From Sphingomonas caeni (GTDB taxonomy: Bacteria; Pseudomonadota; Alphaproteobacteria; Sphingomonadales; Sphingomonadaceae), in the NCBI RefSeq assembly GCF_026013415.1, contig NZ_JAPDOK010000002.1, forward strand, positions 682,001 through 746,000: DNA of 64,000 bases. The letters are read 5' to 3'. The first letter of the stretch is position 1, and each line of letters opens with the position of its first letter. Positions 44,961-54,163 of this stretch are shown piece after piece. Position numbers and translations under genes: made by a program. Under the pieces are notes generated by a model. The model was given only the letters and a program-made list of their open reading frames with translations, ran no database searches and had not been told where the DNA came from.

Positions 44961-45844
44961 ATCACGTCCGCGACGAGGCCGAGGGAGCGGGCTTCCTCGG
45001 CGTCGATATACCAGTCGTTGGGCGCGCGCTGGCGGAGTTCCTCGAACGTGACCCTGGAGCCCGCGACCAGATCGCGGAAGCTCTCCTCCTCGACCTTGAG
45101 CGCATGCTCGACCTCGCCCAGATGCGAGCGCATCGTCTCGGTCAGCGTGCGTAGCGAGCCGTTGAGACAAAAGCTCATGATCCGCTCATGGATCAGCAGC
45201 CGCGAGCCGCGCGTGAGATAGCGGCGGTCGGCGGGGAAGGCGGCCATCAGCACCGCGCCCGCCGAATAGACCGAGACCTTGCCGAGGAAGACCATGTCGC
45301 GCCGGTGATAATCGCGCAGCAGCCGGATCTCGTCGCCCATCAGCCGCGCAACCTCGGGATCGCCACCAAGGGTGGAGATCGCCACGACCAGAGGGCCTTC
45401 GGGCGGTGCGAGCGCGAGCTGGTGGCTGAAGCTGGCGTACATCGCCTGATCGACCTGACCCGACAGGCTGATGTGCGGGCGGCCGAGCATCGGATAGGCG
45501 AGGCCGGTATCGATCGGGACCGGCGCTGCGGCGGCGGGCGCGGCCTGCGGCGCGCGGGCGGCCGACTCGCGCTGCGGCGGCGCGATGGTCCGCGGGGCGG
45601 GCCGGGGGGCAAGCGCGCGCTGCTTCGCCTCGCGCGCCTCGAGCATCCGCTTGACCACGAAGGAGAGGCCGAAGGTAACGAGGATCCCCAGTCCCCATTG
45701 GATCAGCCGGTTGCGCAGGCCCCCGGGTAGCGCCTTCTGGATCACCGGCATGGCGGCGGGCAACGCGGCGGGAAGCACCGTGCCCGCCAGTTTCGACAGG
45801 TCGTTGGGGATGAGCTTTCCCAAGGGATTATCGGGCGAGCTCAT
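44957..45844 (-). CDS. Membrane-anchored ClpP-like protease domain protein
   Basis: 295 residues. One hydrophobic segment (about 47-64, RLIQWGLGILVTFGLSFVV) is followed by an Arg/Ala/Pro linker (70-112) and a ClpP/crotonase-fold domain. The serine nucleophile would be S194 in KVSVYSAGAVLMAAF and the histidine H219 in RLLIHERIMSF, with the correct spacing; the oxyanion loop is ISTLGGDPEVA rather than NSPGG. It is longer than housekeeping ClpP, lacks its axial features, and has a membrane anchor, so it is unlikely to work with ClpA/ClpX in the usual way. It starts 9 bp after the C13 peptidase gene ends. Confidence 0.78.
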   Translation of the reverse strand: MSSPDNPLGKLIPNDLSKLAGTVLPAALPAAMPVIQKALPGGLRNRLIQWGLGILVTFGLSFVVKRMLEAREAKQRALAPRPAPRTIAPPQRESAARAPQAAPAAAAPVPIDTGLAYPMLGRPHISLSGQVDQAMYASFSHQLALAPPEGPLVVAISTLGGDPEVARLMGDEIRLLRDYHRRDMVFLGKVSVYSAGAVLMAAFPADRRYLTRGSRLLIHERIMSFCLNGSLRTLTETMRSHLGEVEHALKVEEESFRDLVAGSRVTFEELRQRAPNDWYIDAEEARSLGLVADVI

Positions 45845-45853
45845 CCGTTGCCC

Positions 45854-46855
45854 TTAGTGCCGGACCCGGTCGAGGATATCGGTCGCGGGACGGCCGGCGG
45901 GCTGGGTCGCGACCTTGGGGCTCCGCGCCTCGAGCGGGGTCAGCCAGGTGCCGACGCTCGCGCCGATGCTCACCTGCGGGTTCGAGGGGGTGACGCCGCC
46001 CTTGGTCTCCCACTGGGTGATCAGCCCGCGCGCTTCGTCCGACGCGGCCTTGAGCGTCTGCGGCTTGCGCAGCGCGTGATTGATCATCGCGTCGCCGAAA
46101 AACGTCCAGTCATTGTCCGACGCGCAGCCGAACGAGGTGCGGCTGTCCGACGCGGCGGTGAAGAGCGCGGTGGTGGGGCTGGCCAGTGCGGGGACGAACA
46201 CGCCCGAATAGCAGGCCGACAGGATCAGCAGCCGGTTCCTGATGCCGAGATCGCCGAGCACCCCCGCGAGCCGCTTGGGGCTCAGCACGCCGAAGCCTTG
46301 GTCTGCGTCGTGATAGACGATCCCCAGCGGCGCGCCGTGGCTGGTTGAATAGAGGATCAGGACATCCTCCTTCGGATCCATCAGCTCGGAGATGCGCGCG
46401 AGCGCGAGGGTCAGGTTTGTGATGCTGCCATTGGGAAGCGCGCTGGGGCCGCTGCCGTCGGTGCCCGCGAGCGTGATGGTGCGCCCGGCGCCGCCGTAGC
46501 GCCACGAGAGGACCTTCCCCGCCTCGCGCGCCTCGCGCCCGAACACCGGATCGCTGTCGAGCCCGACCGAGACGATATAGACATCGACCACGCCCTTGCG
46601 CTGCGGCTGGAGGGCGGCGAGCGCCTTGTCCATGCGCCGGTAGTCGGCGAGCATCCAGCGCGGCGAACGCCCGCGGTCGAGCTCGGGGCCGAGATCGAGG
46701 CTCGCCGCCATCTCGCCCTGCGTCTCCCCGCTCGCCATGCCGGGAAAGCCCGAGACATGCTCGGGCGCCTTGTAGGGCACGACCTGCGCCGCGGCGGGCA
46801 GCGCCAGCACGCCCGCGAGGAAAGCGATCAGCGCACGCGGAACGAAGAAACGCAT
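45854..46855 (-). CDS. Secreted C13 (legumain/caspase-fold) peptidase
   Basis: 333 residues from ATG 46853-46855. A signal peptide (MRFFVPRALIAFLAGVLALP, AAAQ) is followed by the clan CD peptidase: H173 in ILYSTSHGAPLG and C215 in LLILSACYSGVFVPAL, 42 residues apart, typical of the C13/caspase catalytic dyad. The WMLADYRRMDKALAAL region and GRTITLAGTDGSG lead into it. Bacterial C13 proteins have unknown substrates. Its gene is directly upstream of a membrane-anchored ClpP-like gene on the same strand, 9 bp apart, suggesting a common operon. Confidence 0.83.
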   Translation of the reverse strand: MRFFVPRALIAFLAGVLALPAAAQVVPYKAPEHVSGFPGMASGETQGEMAASLDLGPELDRGRSPRWMLADYRRMDKALAALQPQRKGVVDVYIVSVGLDSDPVFGREAREAGKVLSWRYGGAGRTITLAGTDGSGPSALPNGSITNLTLALARISELMDPKEDVLILYSTSHGAPLGIVYHDADQGFGVLSPKRLAGVLGDLGIRNRLLILSACYSGVFVPALASPTTALFTAASDSRTSFGCASDNDWTFFGDAMINHALRKPQTLKAASDEARGLITQWETKGGVTPSNPQVSIGASVGTWLTPLEARSPKVATQPAGRPATDILDRVRH

Positions 46856-47046
46856 TTCGGGACAGCTCCCCGGATGACGAATTAACCATCGCCAGTGTCG
46901 CCGGGGCGCGCGCGGAGTCAAGGCGGCAGCGCGCCACTGCATCCGATTGCGGGACGCGGGGCGTAGCTGCGGCGACGGCTTTGGTCACGCCGAAAGCGAC
47001 GACCGCCGGCAACAGAACAAGACATTGCGGAAAAAAGGAATAATCG

Positions 47047-47841
47047 ATGCTGGGACGCCGCGAGTTTCTGGGAACGACGGGTCTTGCGATGCTTGCATTG
47101 CCCGCTTCTCGGCTAGCCGCGGCCTCGATCGTGGTGAGCCCCGCCGGCCTGATTTTCCTGACGATCGAGGCCAATGGCCGCAGCGCCAAGGCGCTGGTGG
47201 ACACCGGCGCGATCCGCGGACTGCAGCTTGCCGAGGCATTCGCACGGACGCTCGGCCTCGCGCTTGCCGACACGGGGCAGCAGACGCAGCGATACCAGGG
47301 CGGCCCGCGAGCCGTGCTCGGTGCCAGCCTCGACACGCTCGCGTTCGGAGGCGCGACGTACCGCGGCGTCGAGGCTTTGGTGAGCCCGGGCGATATCGAG
47401 GCGATCGCCGCGCAGATCGGCGAGCCTTTCGACGCGATCCTCGGCTGGCCGATGCTTTCGAAGGCTGGTTTCGTGATCGATTATGCCGCGAAGGACCTGA
47501 CCGTGCGCGACGGACCGGGGGCGGGGCTCGTCCTTCCGCTCGCGGCCACGCCCTTGCCGGTCACCGCCGGGACGCTCAACGGCGAAGCGGTCACCTTCCT
47601 GATCGATACCGGCGCACCTTGGTGCAACGTTGATGCCGCGCTCGCCGGCGGCGCCGCGGCGAACAGCCGACTCGAGCTGCCGTTCGAGATTGGCGGCAAG
47701 GCGTTCAGCACGCAGTTTCGCGTCAAGGATCTGACCGCGATGACTCGCGGCATCGGTGCGCGCGCCGTGATCGGGCACCGATTCCTCGAGCGGTTCAAGC
47801 TCATGTGGAACCCGGGCGAGCACATGATCCGGCTCGCATAG
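47047..47841 (+). CDS. Secreted retropepsin-like aspartyl protease, two DTG motifs
   Basis: 264 residues. The start MLGRREFLGTTGLAMLALPA carries a twin-arginine and hydrophobic stretch, so Tat or Sec export is likely. D52-T-G in ALVDTGAIRGL and D187-T-G in FLIDTGAPWCN are two aspartyl-protease active-site triads, about 135 residues apart. This is like a single-chain dimer of retropepsin-type domains, as in pepsin and in some bacterial aspartic proteases. Function unknown. It is oppositely oriented to the C13 and ClpP-like genes. Confidence 0.8.
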   Translation: MLGRREFLGTTGLAMLALPASRLAAASIVVSPAGLIFLTIEANGRSAKALVDTGAIRGLQLAEAFARTLGLALADTGQQTQRYQGGPRAVLGASLDTLAFGGATYRGVEALVSPGDIEAIAAQIGEPFDAILGWPMLSKAGFVIDYAAKDLTVRDGPGAGLVLPLAATPLPVTAGTLNGEAVTFLIDTGAPWCNVDAALAGGAAANSRLELPFEIGGKAFSTQFRVKDLTAMTRGIGARAVIGHRFLERFKLMWNPGEHMIRLA

Positions 47842-47872
47842 GGCTGATCGTCGCGGCTGGCAGAGCGGCTCT

Positions 47873-49705
47873 TCAGTACACCCGCTTCTTCGGCTCGATA
47901 TACTGGACCTCGTCGGTCAGCGTATATTCGTGCACCGGGCGGTAATCGATCGCCGTCGTGCCGCCCTTGCCGCCCCAGCCCTCGAACGTCGCGATGGTGT
48001 GTTTCATCCATTCGTCGTCGTGGCGGTCGGGGAAGTCCTCGTGCATGTGGGCGCCGCGGCTTTCCTTGCGGTTGACCGCCGAACGGATCGTCACCAGCGC
48101 CTGCCCGAGCAGATTGTCGAGCTCGAGCGTCTCGACCAGATCGGTGTTCCAGATCAGCGAGCGGTCGGTGACGTTCACGTCCTGGAAGCCGGCATAGACC
48201 TGCTCCATATGGGTCACGCCCTCGCGCATCAGCTCGTCGGTGCGGAACACGGCGCAGTGGCGCTGCATCGTCTTCTGCATATCGGCGCGGATCTTCGCGG
48301 TCGGCGTGCTGCCATTGGCGTTGCGGAAATGATCGAGGCGGCCGAGCGACAGTTCCTCCGAACCCGCGGGGAGCGGGTTGTGCGGCGTGTTCGGCTTGAT
48401 CGTCTCGGCGATGCGCATGCCGGTGGCGCGGCCGAACACGACGAGGTCGATCAGCGAGTTGGAGCCGAGACGGTTGGCGCCATGGACCGAGACGCACGCC
48501 GCTTCGCCGACCGCGTAGAGGCCGGGCACCACGGCGTCGGGATCGGCCTTCGCCTTGCCCTTGCCCTTCTTCAGATAGACGACCTCGCCGTGATAATTGG
48601 TCGGGATGCCGCCCATATTGTAATGGACCGTGGGTGCCACCGGCAGCGGCTGACGGGTCAGGTCGACGCCCGCAAAGACCTTGCCGGTCTCGGTGATGCC
48701 CGGGAGCCGCTCGTGCAGGATCTTGGGGTCGATATGGTTGAGGTGAAGGTAGATATGGTCCTTCTCCGCGCCCACGCCGCGGCCCTCGCGGATCTCCATC
48801 GCCATCGAGCGTGACACGACGTCGCGCGAGGCGAGATCCTTGGCCGAGGGGGCGTAGCGCTCCATGAAGCGCTCGCCCTCGGAATTGGTGAGGTAGCCGC
48901 CCTCGCCGCGCGCGCCCTCGGTGATCAGCACGCCAGGGCCGTAGATGCCGGTCGGGTGGAACTGGACGAATTCCATGTCCTGCAGCGGCAGCCCCGCGCG
49001 CAGCACCATCGCATTGCCGTCGCCGGTGCAGGTATGGGCCGAGGTCGCCACCTGATAGACGCGGCCATAGCCGCCGGTCGCGAGCACCACCGCATGGCTG
49101 CGGAAGCGGTGGATCGAGCCGTCTTCCATGCACAAGGCGATCACGCCGCGGCACACCGGGCCGCCCGGCGTATCCTCCATGATCAAGTCGAGCGCGAAAT
49201 ATTCGATGTAGAAGTCCGCGTCATACTTCAGGCTCTGCTGGTAGAGCGTGTGGAGCATGGCGTGGCCGGTGCGGTCCGCCGCGGCGCAGGTGCGCTGTGC
49301 GGGCGGGCCGGCGCCCATATTCTGCATCATGCCGCCGAAGGGGCGCTGATAGATGCGCCCATCCTCGCGCCGGCTGAACGGCATGCCGGCATGTTCGAGT
49401 TCGTAGACCGCCGCAGGCGCCTCGCGCACCAGATATTCGATCGCATCCTGGTCGCCCAGCCAGTCCGACCCCTTGACGGTGTCGTACATGTGCCAGGTCC
49501 AGTGATCCGCGCCCATATTGCCGAGCGACGCGGCGATGCCGCCCTGCGCCGCGACCGTGTGGCTGCGGGTCGGGAAGACCTTGGTGATGCACGCGGTCTT
49601 CAGGCCCGCGCCGGCAACGCCCATCGTGGCGCGGAGACCGGCGCCGCCGGCCCCCACGATCACGGCATCATAGGTGTGATCGATGATCTTGTACGCGGCG
49701 GGCAT
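47873..49705 (-). CDS. sdhA: Succinate dehydrogenase flavoprotein subunit
   Basis: 610 residues. FAD binding is at [20 protein letters not shown] and the covalent-FAD histidine is in [16 protein letters not shown]. Active-site stretches are [20 protein letters not shown] and [19 protein letters not shown]. It oxidises succinate to fumarate in the TCA cycle and respiratory chain. It follows sdhD by 13 bp in the sdhCDA operon; sdhB is not next but 4.2 kb downstream. Confidence 0.98.
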   Translation of the reverse strand: MPAAYKIIDHTYDAVIVGAGGAGLRATMGVAGAGLKTACITKVFPTRSHTVAAQGGIAASLGNMGADHWTWHMYDTVKGSDWLGDQDAIEYLVREAPAAVYELEHAGMPFSRREDGRIYQRPFGGMMQNMGAGPPAQRTCAAADRTGHAMLHTLYQQSLKYDADFYIEYFALDLIMEDTPGGPVCRGVIALCMEDGSIHRFRSHAVVLATGGYGRVYQVATSAHTCTGDGNAMVLRAGLPLQDMEFVQFHPTGIYGPGVLITEGARGEGGYLTNSEGERFMERYAPSAKDLASRDVVSRSMAMEIREGRGVGAEKDHIYLHLNHIDPKILHERLPGITETGKVFAGVDLTRQPLPVAPTVHYNMGGIPTNYHGEVVYLKKGKGKAKADPDAVVPGLYAVGEAACVSVHGANRLGSNSLIDLVVFGRATGMRIAETIKPNTPHNPLPAGSEELSLGRLDHFRNANGSTPTAKIRADMQKTMQRHCAVFRTDELMREGVTHMEQVYAGFQDVNVTDRSLIWNTDLVETLELDNLLGQALVTIRSAVNRKESRGAHMHEDFPDRHDDEWMKHTIATFEGWGGKGGTTAIDYRPVHEYTLTDEVQYIEPKKRVY

Positions 49706-49718
49706 CCGGCCCTCTCCC

Positions 49719-50093
49719 TCAGGCTGCGGCGCCGAGCGCCAGCTTCAGGATCGAGAGGACCGCCCAGATCGCGACGGTGAAGGCGAAGAAGTTGAGCACC
49801 ACCAGCCACACGGCACGGCCGGCGCCCTTGGCATAATCCTCGATCAGCACCTGAAGGCCGAGGCGGAAATGATAGACGGTCGCGCCGACCAGCAGGAGCA
49901 GCGGGATCACCACCATGGTCTGCGCGGCCCAGCCGGTCAGCGTCTTGGTGTCGAACCCGGCCTGGGTGCCGAGCAGCAGCATCGACAGGGCGAACCAGAG
50001 CAGCAAGAGCAGATTGGCGCCGGCGGTCAGGCGCTGGTGCCACCAATGCTGGGTGGCTTCGGGCGATGCGTCGGCGGGCAGGGCTTTAAACAT
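49719..50093 (-). CDS. sdhD: Succinate dehydrogenase membrane anchor subunit
   Basis: 124 residues starting ATG 50091-50093 ([20 protein letters not shown]). Three hydrophobic helices ([56 protein letters not shown]) match SdhD. It helps form the quinone and heme site with Sdh[15 protein letters not shown] and YHFRLGLQ are the usual conserved blocks. It overlaps sdhC by 8 bp. Confidence 0.95.
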   Translation of the reverse strand: MFKALPADASPEATQHWWHQRLTAGANLLLLLWFALSMLLLGTQAGFDTKTLTGWAAQTMVVIPLLLLVGATVYHFRLGLQVLIEDYAKGAGRAVWLVVLNFFAFTVAIWAVLSILKLALGAAA

Positions 50094-50508
50094 GAGGTGT
50101 CTCCAGGAGCAGGGCCGTCCAGAAGGCCGCGGTTGCGACGATCGCAAATCCGAAGGTCAGCCAGGCGGTGGTCTTGTTGGCGCGGAGCTCGAAATTGTCG
50201 CCCGCGTCCATGAACAGGTGGCGCACGCCGCTCGCCATATGCTGGAAGAGCGTGAGGGTGAGCCCCACGCCGACGATCCAGCCGATCACGTTGAGCTTGC
50301 CCGATTGATAGGTAAAGACATCGAGGAACGCGGCATAGCCGGCGGGCCCGGAAGCGAGCGCGCCGAGCCACCAGCAGAAGAAGAGCATGCCGATGGTGAG
50401 GCCGGTGCCGGTCGCGCGGTGGACGATCGACACCGTCATCGCCGGACCCCATTTCCAGATACCGATATGCGGCGACAATGGTCGCGCTTTGTTCGGGGTC
50501 TCTGTCAA
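50086..50508 (-). CDS. sdhC: Succinate dehydrogenase cytochrome b556 subunit
   Basis: 140 residues. It contains SIVHRATGTGLTIGMLFFCW and the heme-ligand region FQHMASGVRHLFMDAGDN, plus three transmembrane helices. With SdhD it anchors SdhAB and binds ubiquinone. First gene of the sdhCDA operon; the 172 bp to the divergent chemoreceptor gene contains its promoter, though I did not see a clear one. Confidence 0.95.
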   Translation of the reverse strand: MTETPNKARPLSPHIGIWKWGPAMTVSIVHRATGTGLTIGMLFFCWWLGALASGPAGYAAFLDVFTYQSGKLNVIGWIVGVGLTLTLFQHMASGVRHLFMDAGDNFELRANKTTAWLTFGFAIVATAAFWTALLLETPHV

Positions 50509-50680
50509 CGGGCGGGTCCTTAGCGGTGGTGGGGCCTAATGACGCGCGGGCGGCGGGGATGCAAGCCGCAACGAATACGGTACCGCGCGAAGGCCTTGGC
50601 TAACCGGGAATTAACTCCTGAGGGAATAGGTCTGGGGACGGCCGAGCGCAGTTTCGCGCAAGGCCTGACCAGGGGATCCC

Positions 50681-52057
50681 ATGTCTGCATCGACCGCGCC
50701 CACGGCGAACAACCTGCCCGAACCGGGCGCCATGGCTCGCAAGATCGACGTCCGCGCGCGGCTGCGCGTGTTCGACTTCGACGGTTCGCTGATGAGCTCG
50801 AGCCGCGAGGTCTGGGCCGCACTGGAACCGGAAATCACTTCGATCTCAGATGCTTACTGGCAGCAATGGCTGCGCTGCTTCGCTGATGAGCGCAACTGGG
50901 CGCTCCACGAATCGGAGAAGATCATCGAGGTCGGCGTCATCTTCCTGCGCAACCGTTTCCTCGATACCGCGGGCAGCGCGTGGATCGAATCGATCGAGCG
51001 TTCGGTCGCCGCCGCCTATGCCGCGGACGTGCCGCCGATGGCGCTGCTGTCGATGATCAGCGCGAGCGACCGCGCCGCGCTCGAGGTGCTGATTCGCCGC
51101 AGCGGGGTGGACAACGCCAAGCTTCCGATGCTGATCGACACGCTGATGCGGCTTTCCGCGCTCGAAGGCGACATCACCGTCGAGCTCTACAATCTCTATC
51201 GCGAATATGCCGCGCAGGCCGGCCGCGACAAGCTCGCCGCCGAATTCCGCGACTCGATCGGCGCGACCGTCGAGCGGGCGTCGCGCGAGGGCGATGCGCT
51301 GCGCATCCAGGCGGTGCACACCTCGTCTTCGGCGCGCGGCATGCTGGGCAAGGCCAGCGAAGTCGCCGCCGCGGCCGAACAGTCGGCGGTGGCGATGCGC
51401 GAGGCGGCGCAGACCGCTGCGGGCCTGATCCGCGCCATTGAAGACGCCCGCAACGAGGTCGAGGCTGCCGCGGACATCGCGACCAGGGCCTCGGGCCAGG
51501 CGGGCGCGGCGGTAGGGATGAGCGAGATGCTCTCCGATCACGCCAAGTCGATCGAATCGATCCTCGGCCTCATCCGCGACATTGCCGGCCAGACCAATTT
51601 GCTCGCGCTCAACGCCACCATCGAGGCCGCGCGTGCGGGCGATGCGGGCCGCGGCTTCGCGGTCGTCGCGCAGGAGGTGAAGAGCCTCGCCAACCAGACC
51701 GCGCGCGCGACCGACGACATCGCCGCCAAGATCGCCTCGATCCAGTCGGCGACCAAATCGACCGTCGAGACCAACGCCTCGATCCGCGAGACCGTCGCGG
51801 AGGTCCAGGAAAGCGCCAACCGCATCCGCGCCGCGATGGAAGTCCAGGCGCAGACCGTCACCGCGATCACCGCGGCGGTCGACGAGACCGCGCTCGCCGC
51901 CGATTCGATGTCGGCGACGATCGGCGCGATCCGCGAGGATACCGAAACCGTGGCTTCCGAGATCGACCGGGTCGGGCAGGGCTTTTCCGCGCTCGACGGT
52001 CAGCTCGGAAGCCTCAAGAACAGCGCCAGCGAGTTCGTGGCGAAAGTCGCGGCGTAG
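50681..52057 (+). CDS. Soluble chemoreceptor with globin-like sensor lacking the heme histidine
   Basis: 458 residues, no membrane segment. The C-terminal half is a methyl-accepting chemotaxis signalling domain (hairpin tip [20 protein letters not shown] and [15 protein letters not shown]). The N-terminal ~180 residues ([20 protein letters not shown], then [16 protein letters not shown]) resemble globin-coupled sensors of the HemAT type. Aligned without gaps to the next gene, S108 replaces the position of that protein's H106, the candidate proximal heme ligand. So it may not bind heme, or may bind differently. No che genes are nearby; it is paired with its paralogue 6 bp downstream. Confidence 0.8.
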   Translation: MSASTAPTANNLPEPGAMARKIDVRARLRVFDFDGSLMSSSREVWAALEPEITSISDAYWQQWLRCFADERNWALHESEKIIEVGVIFLRNRFLDTAGSAWIESIERSVAAAYAADVPPMALLSMISASDRAALEVLIRRSGVDNAKLPMLIDTLMRLSALEGDITVELYNLYREYAAQAGRDKLAAEFRDSIGATVERASREGDALRIQAVHTSSSARGMLGKASEVAAAAEQSAVAMREAAQTAAGLIRAIEDARNEVEAAADIATRASGQAGAAVGMSEMLSDHAKSIESILGLIRDIAGQTNLLALNATIEAARAGDAGRGFAVVAQEVKSLANQTARATDDIAAKIASIQSATKSTVETNASIRETVAEVQESANRIRAAMEVQAQTVTAITAAVDETALAADSMSATIGAIREDTETVASEIDRVGQGFSALDGQLGSLKNSASEFVAKVAA

Positions 52058-53320
52058 GAGAGAATGATGACGAAGAAGCGCGATTTGGGCCGGTGGAGCG
52101 GCGGCGGCCGTTCAGTTGCCCAGCATCTCGGCGAATATGACTGGGACGGCCAGATCGGGCCGGCCTGCGCAGAGATCCACGCGCTGATCGGTGGCCACTA
52201 TCGAGAGATCGGCCAATCCTTCTGGGATCACTATTTCACGCTGCCCGAGACGCAGGGCGTCCGCGAATGGTTCGCCGATCCGGTGCGCTTCGAGGAGCAG
52301 CTCCGGCAGAGCGCGCACTACACCCAGGTCAAATATAGCAGCCCGCTCGACGAAGAGTGGGTGCAGATGGCGCTGCAGCATGCCGCGAACGTCGATGCCT
52401 CCAAGGTTCCGCTCACCGCGACCTTCGCCGCGCTTGCCTATGCACATTCGGTGACGATGCGGGTGATCGCAGAGAAGGTCGGCGACGACACGGCGCGCCT
52501 GCTGCGGCTGTGCGACATCGTCCAGCGGCTCTCGATGGTCGAGGCCGATCTGATGGCGACCCATCTCGGCGCGCGCGACGCCGCCGATGCGGGTGAGGAA
52601 CGCCGCGAGCGCTCGATGCAGTTCCGCGCGAGCATCGCCGAATCGATCGAGGGCGCGACCATGCTTGGCAACCGCATCCGGATGCAGGCGGCGGGGGCCT
52701 CGACCTCGGCGCGGGGCATGCTCGGCAAGGCGAGTGAAGTCGCCGCGGCCGCCGAACAATCGGCGGTGGCGATGCGCGAGGCGGCGCAGACCGCCGCGGG
52801 GCTGATCCGCGCGATCGAGGATGCGCGCACCGAAGTCGAATCGGCGGCAGATATCGCCACCCGGGCCTCGGGCCAGGCGGGCGCGGCGGTCGGCATGTCC
52901 GAGACTTTGTCCGAACATGCCAAGTCGATCGAATCGATTCTCGGCCTGATCCGCGACATTGCCGGGCAGACCAATTTGCTCGCCCTGAACGCGACCATCG
53001 AAGCGGCCCGTGCGGGCGATGCGGGCCGTGGCTTCGCGGTCGTCGCGCAGGAAGTGAAATCGCTCGCCAACCAGACCGCGCGCGCGACCGACGACATCGC
53101 CTCGAAGATCGCGGCGATCCAGTCGGCCACCAAGAGCACCGTCGAGACCAATGCCTCGATCCGCTCGACCGTCAGCGAAGTCCAGGAATCGGCGCAGCGA
53201 ATCCGCGCGGCGATGGAGGTCCAGGCGCAGACGGTGACCGCGATCACCGCCGCGGTCGACGAGACGGCGCTCGCCGCCGATTCGATGTCCGCGACGATCG
53301 GCGCGATCCGCGAGGACACC
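51329..53320 (+). repeat. Direct repeat: duplicated chemoreceptor signalling domain
   Basis: 615-bp segments 51329-51943 and 52706-53320 encode 205 aligned residues with no gaps and, by eye, nine differences (196 of 205 identical). DNA identity is also high. The sensor domains upstream are far more diverged. It marks a tandem duplication in which the signalling end is kept alike by selection or gene conversion, and the region is prone to recombination. Confidence 0.85.
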
Positions 53321-53434
53321 AAGACCGTCACCAGCGACATCGACACGCTCCAGCGCGACGTGGCCGAGGTCGACGACCGGCTCCACCAGCTGCGCGACGC
53401 GGCGGAGAATTTCTCCTCCTCGGTGGCGGCGTAA
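52064..53434 (+). CDS. Soluble globin-coupled chemoreceptor
   Basis: 456 residues, no membrane segment. The N-terminal ~180 residues look like a protoglobin-type sensor ([38 protein letters not shown]), with candidate proximal heme ligand H106 in [20 protein letters not shown], a stretch resembling the HemAT heme-histidine helix. The C-terminal signalling domain is nearly identical to that of the upstream paralogue. It probably senses oxygen or another gas and signals to CheA. The second of two Met codons may be the start; AGGAG lies 5-10 bases upstream. Six bases follow the previous stop. Confidence 0.82.
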   Translation: MMTKKRDLGRWSGGGRSVAQHLGEYDWDGQIGPACAEIHALIGGHYREIGQSFWDHYFTLPETQGVREWFADPVRFEEQLRQSAHYTQVKYSSPLDEEWVQMALQHAANVDASKVPLTATFAALAYAHSVTMRVIAEKVGDDTARLLRLCDIVQRLSMVEADLMATHLGARDAADAGEERRERSMQFRASIAESIEGATMLGNRIRMQAAGASTSARGMLGKASEVAAAAEQSAVAMREAAQTAAGLIRAIEDARTEVESAADIATRASGQAGAAVGMSETLSEHAKSIESILGLIRDIAGQTNLLALNATIEAARAGDAGRGFAVVAQEVKSLANQTARATDDIASKIAAIQSATKSTVETNASIRSTVSEVQESAQRIRAAMEVQAQTVTAITAAVDETALAADSMSATIGAIREDTKTVTSDIDTLQRDVAEVDDRLHQLRDAAENFSSSVAA

Positions 53435-53458
53435 ACGATCACCCGCTAGGGGAGGCCG

Positions 53459-54163
53459 ATGGCCTCCCCTAATATCCTGCTCACCGGAAGCAGCCGCGGC
53501 ATCGGCGCCGCGACCTTCGACGCGCTGAACGCGGCGGGTGCCCGCACGATCGGGCACGGCACGCAGAGCGGCATCCCCGCGGACTTCACCGATCCCGCAG
53601 CGCCGCGGGCCCTGTGGGACAAGGCGCTCGAGGCGCTCGACGGGCGGATCGATGCGCTCGTCAACAATGCCGGCATCTTCGAAGCCGCGCCGCTCGACCT
53701 GGACCATGACGATTGGGTCGCGGCGTGGGAGAAGACGATGCGGGTCAATCTGACCGCCAGCGCCGAGCTGTGCCGCCTCGCCATCCGCCATTGGCAGCAA
53801 CGCGGTGAGGGCGGCCGGATCGTCAACATCGCCAGCCGCGCTGCCTATCGCGGCGACAGCCCCGCCCACTGGCATTATGCCGCGTCCAAGGCCGGGATGG
53901 TCGCCATGACCAAGTCGATCGCACGCGGCTATGCGCGCGAGGGCATCCTCGCCTTCGCGATCTGCCCGGGCTTCACCATGACCGGCATGGCCGAGGATTA
54001 TCTCGCCAGCCGCGGCGGCGACAAATTGCTCGCCGATATCCCGCTCGGCCGCGTCGCCGGCACCGAAGAGGTCGCGATCCTGGCGAAATTCTGCGCGCTC
54101 GAAGCGCCGCCCTCGATGACCGGCGCGGTGCTCGACGTGAACGGCGCGAGCTATGTGCGCTGA
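53459..54163 (+). CDS. SDR family oxidoreductase
   Basis: 234 residues, start preceded by GGGGAGGCC. Cofactor motif ILLTGSSRGIGAATFDALNA, NNAG in DALVNNAGIFEA, and catalytic SRAAYRGDSPAHWHYAASK. The active-site serine and Tyr-x-x-x-Lys are present. The substrate is not known. The stop overlaps the prmA start by one base (TGATG), so both genes are coupled. Confidence 0.88.
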   Translation: MASPNILLTGSSRGIGAATFDALNAAGARTIGHGTQSGIPADFTDPAAPRALWDKALEALDGRIDALVNNAGIFEAAPLDLDHDDWVAAWEKTMRVNLTASAELCRLAIRHWQQRGEGGRIVNIASRAAYRGDSPAHWHYAASKAGMVAMTKSIARGYAREGILAFAICPGFTMTGMAEDYLASRGGDKLLADIPLGRVAGTEEVAILAKFCALEAPPSMTGAVLDVNGASYVR

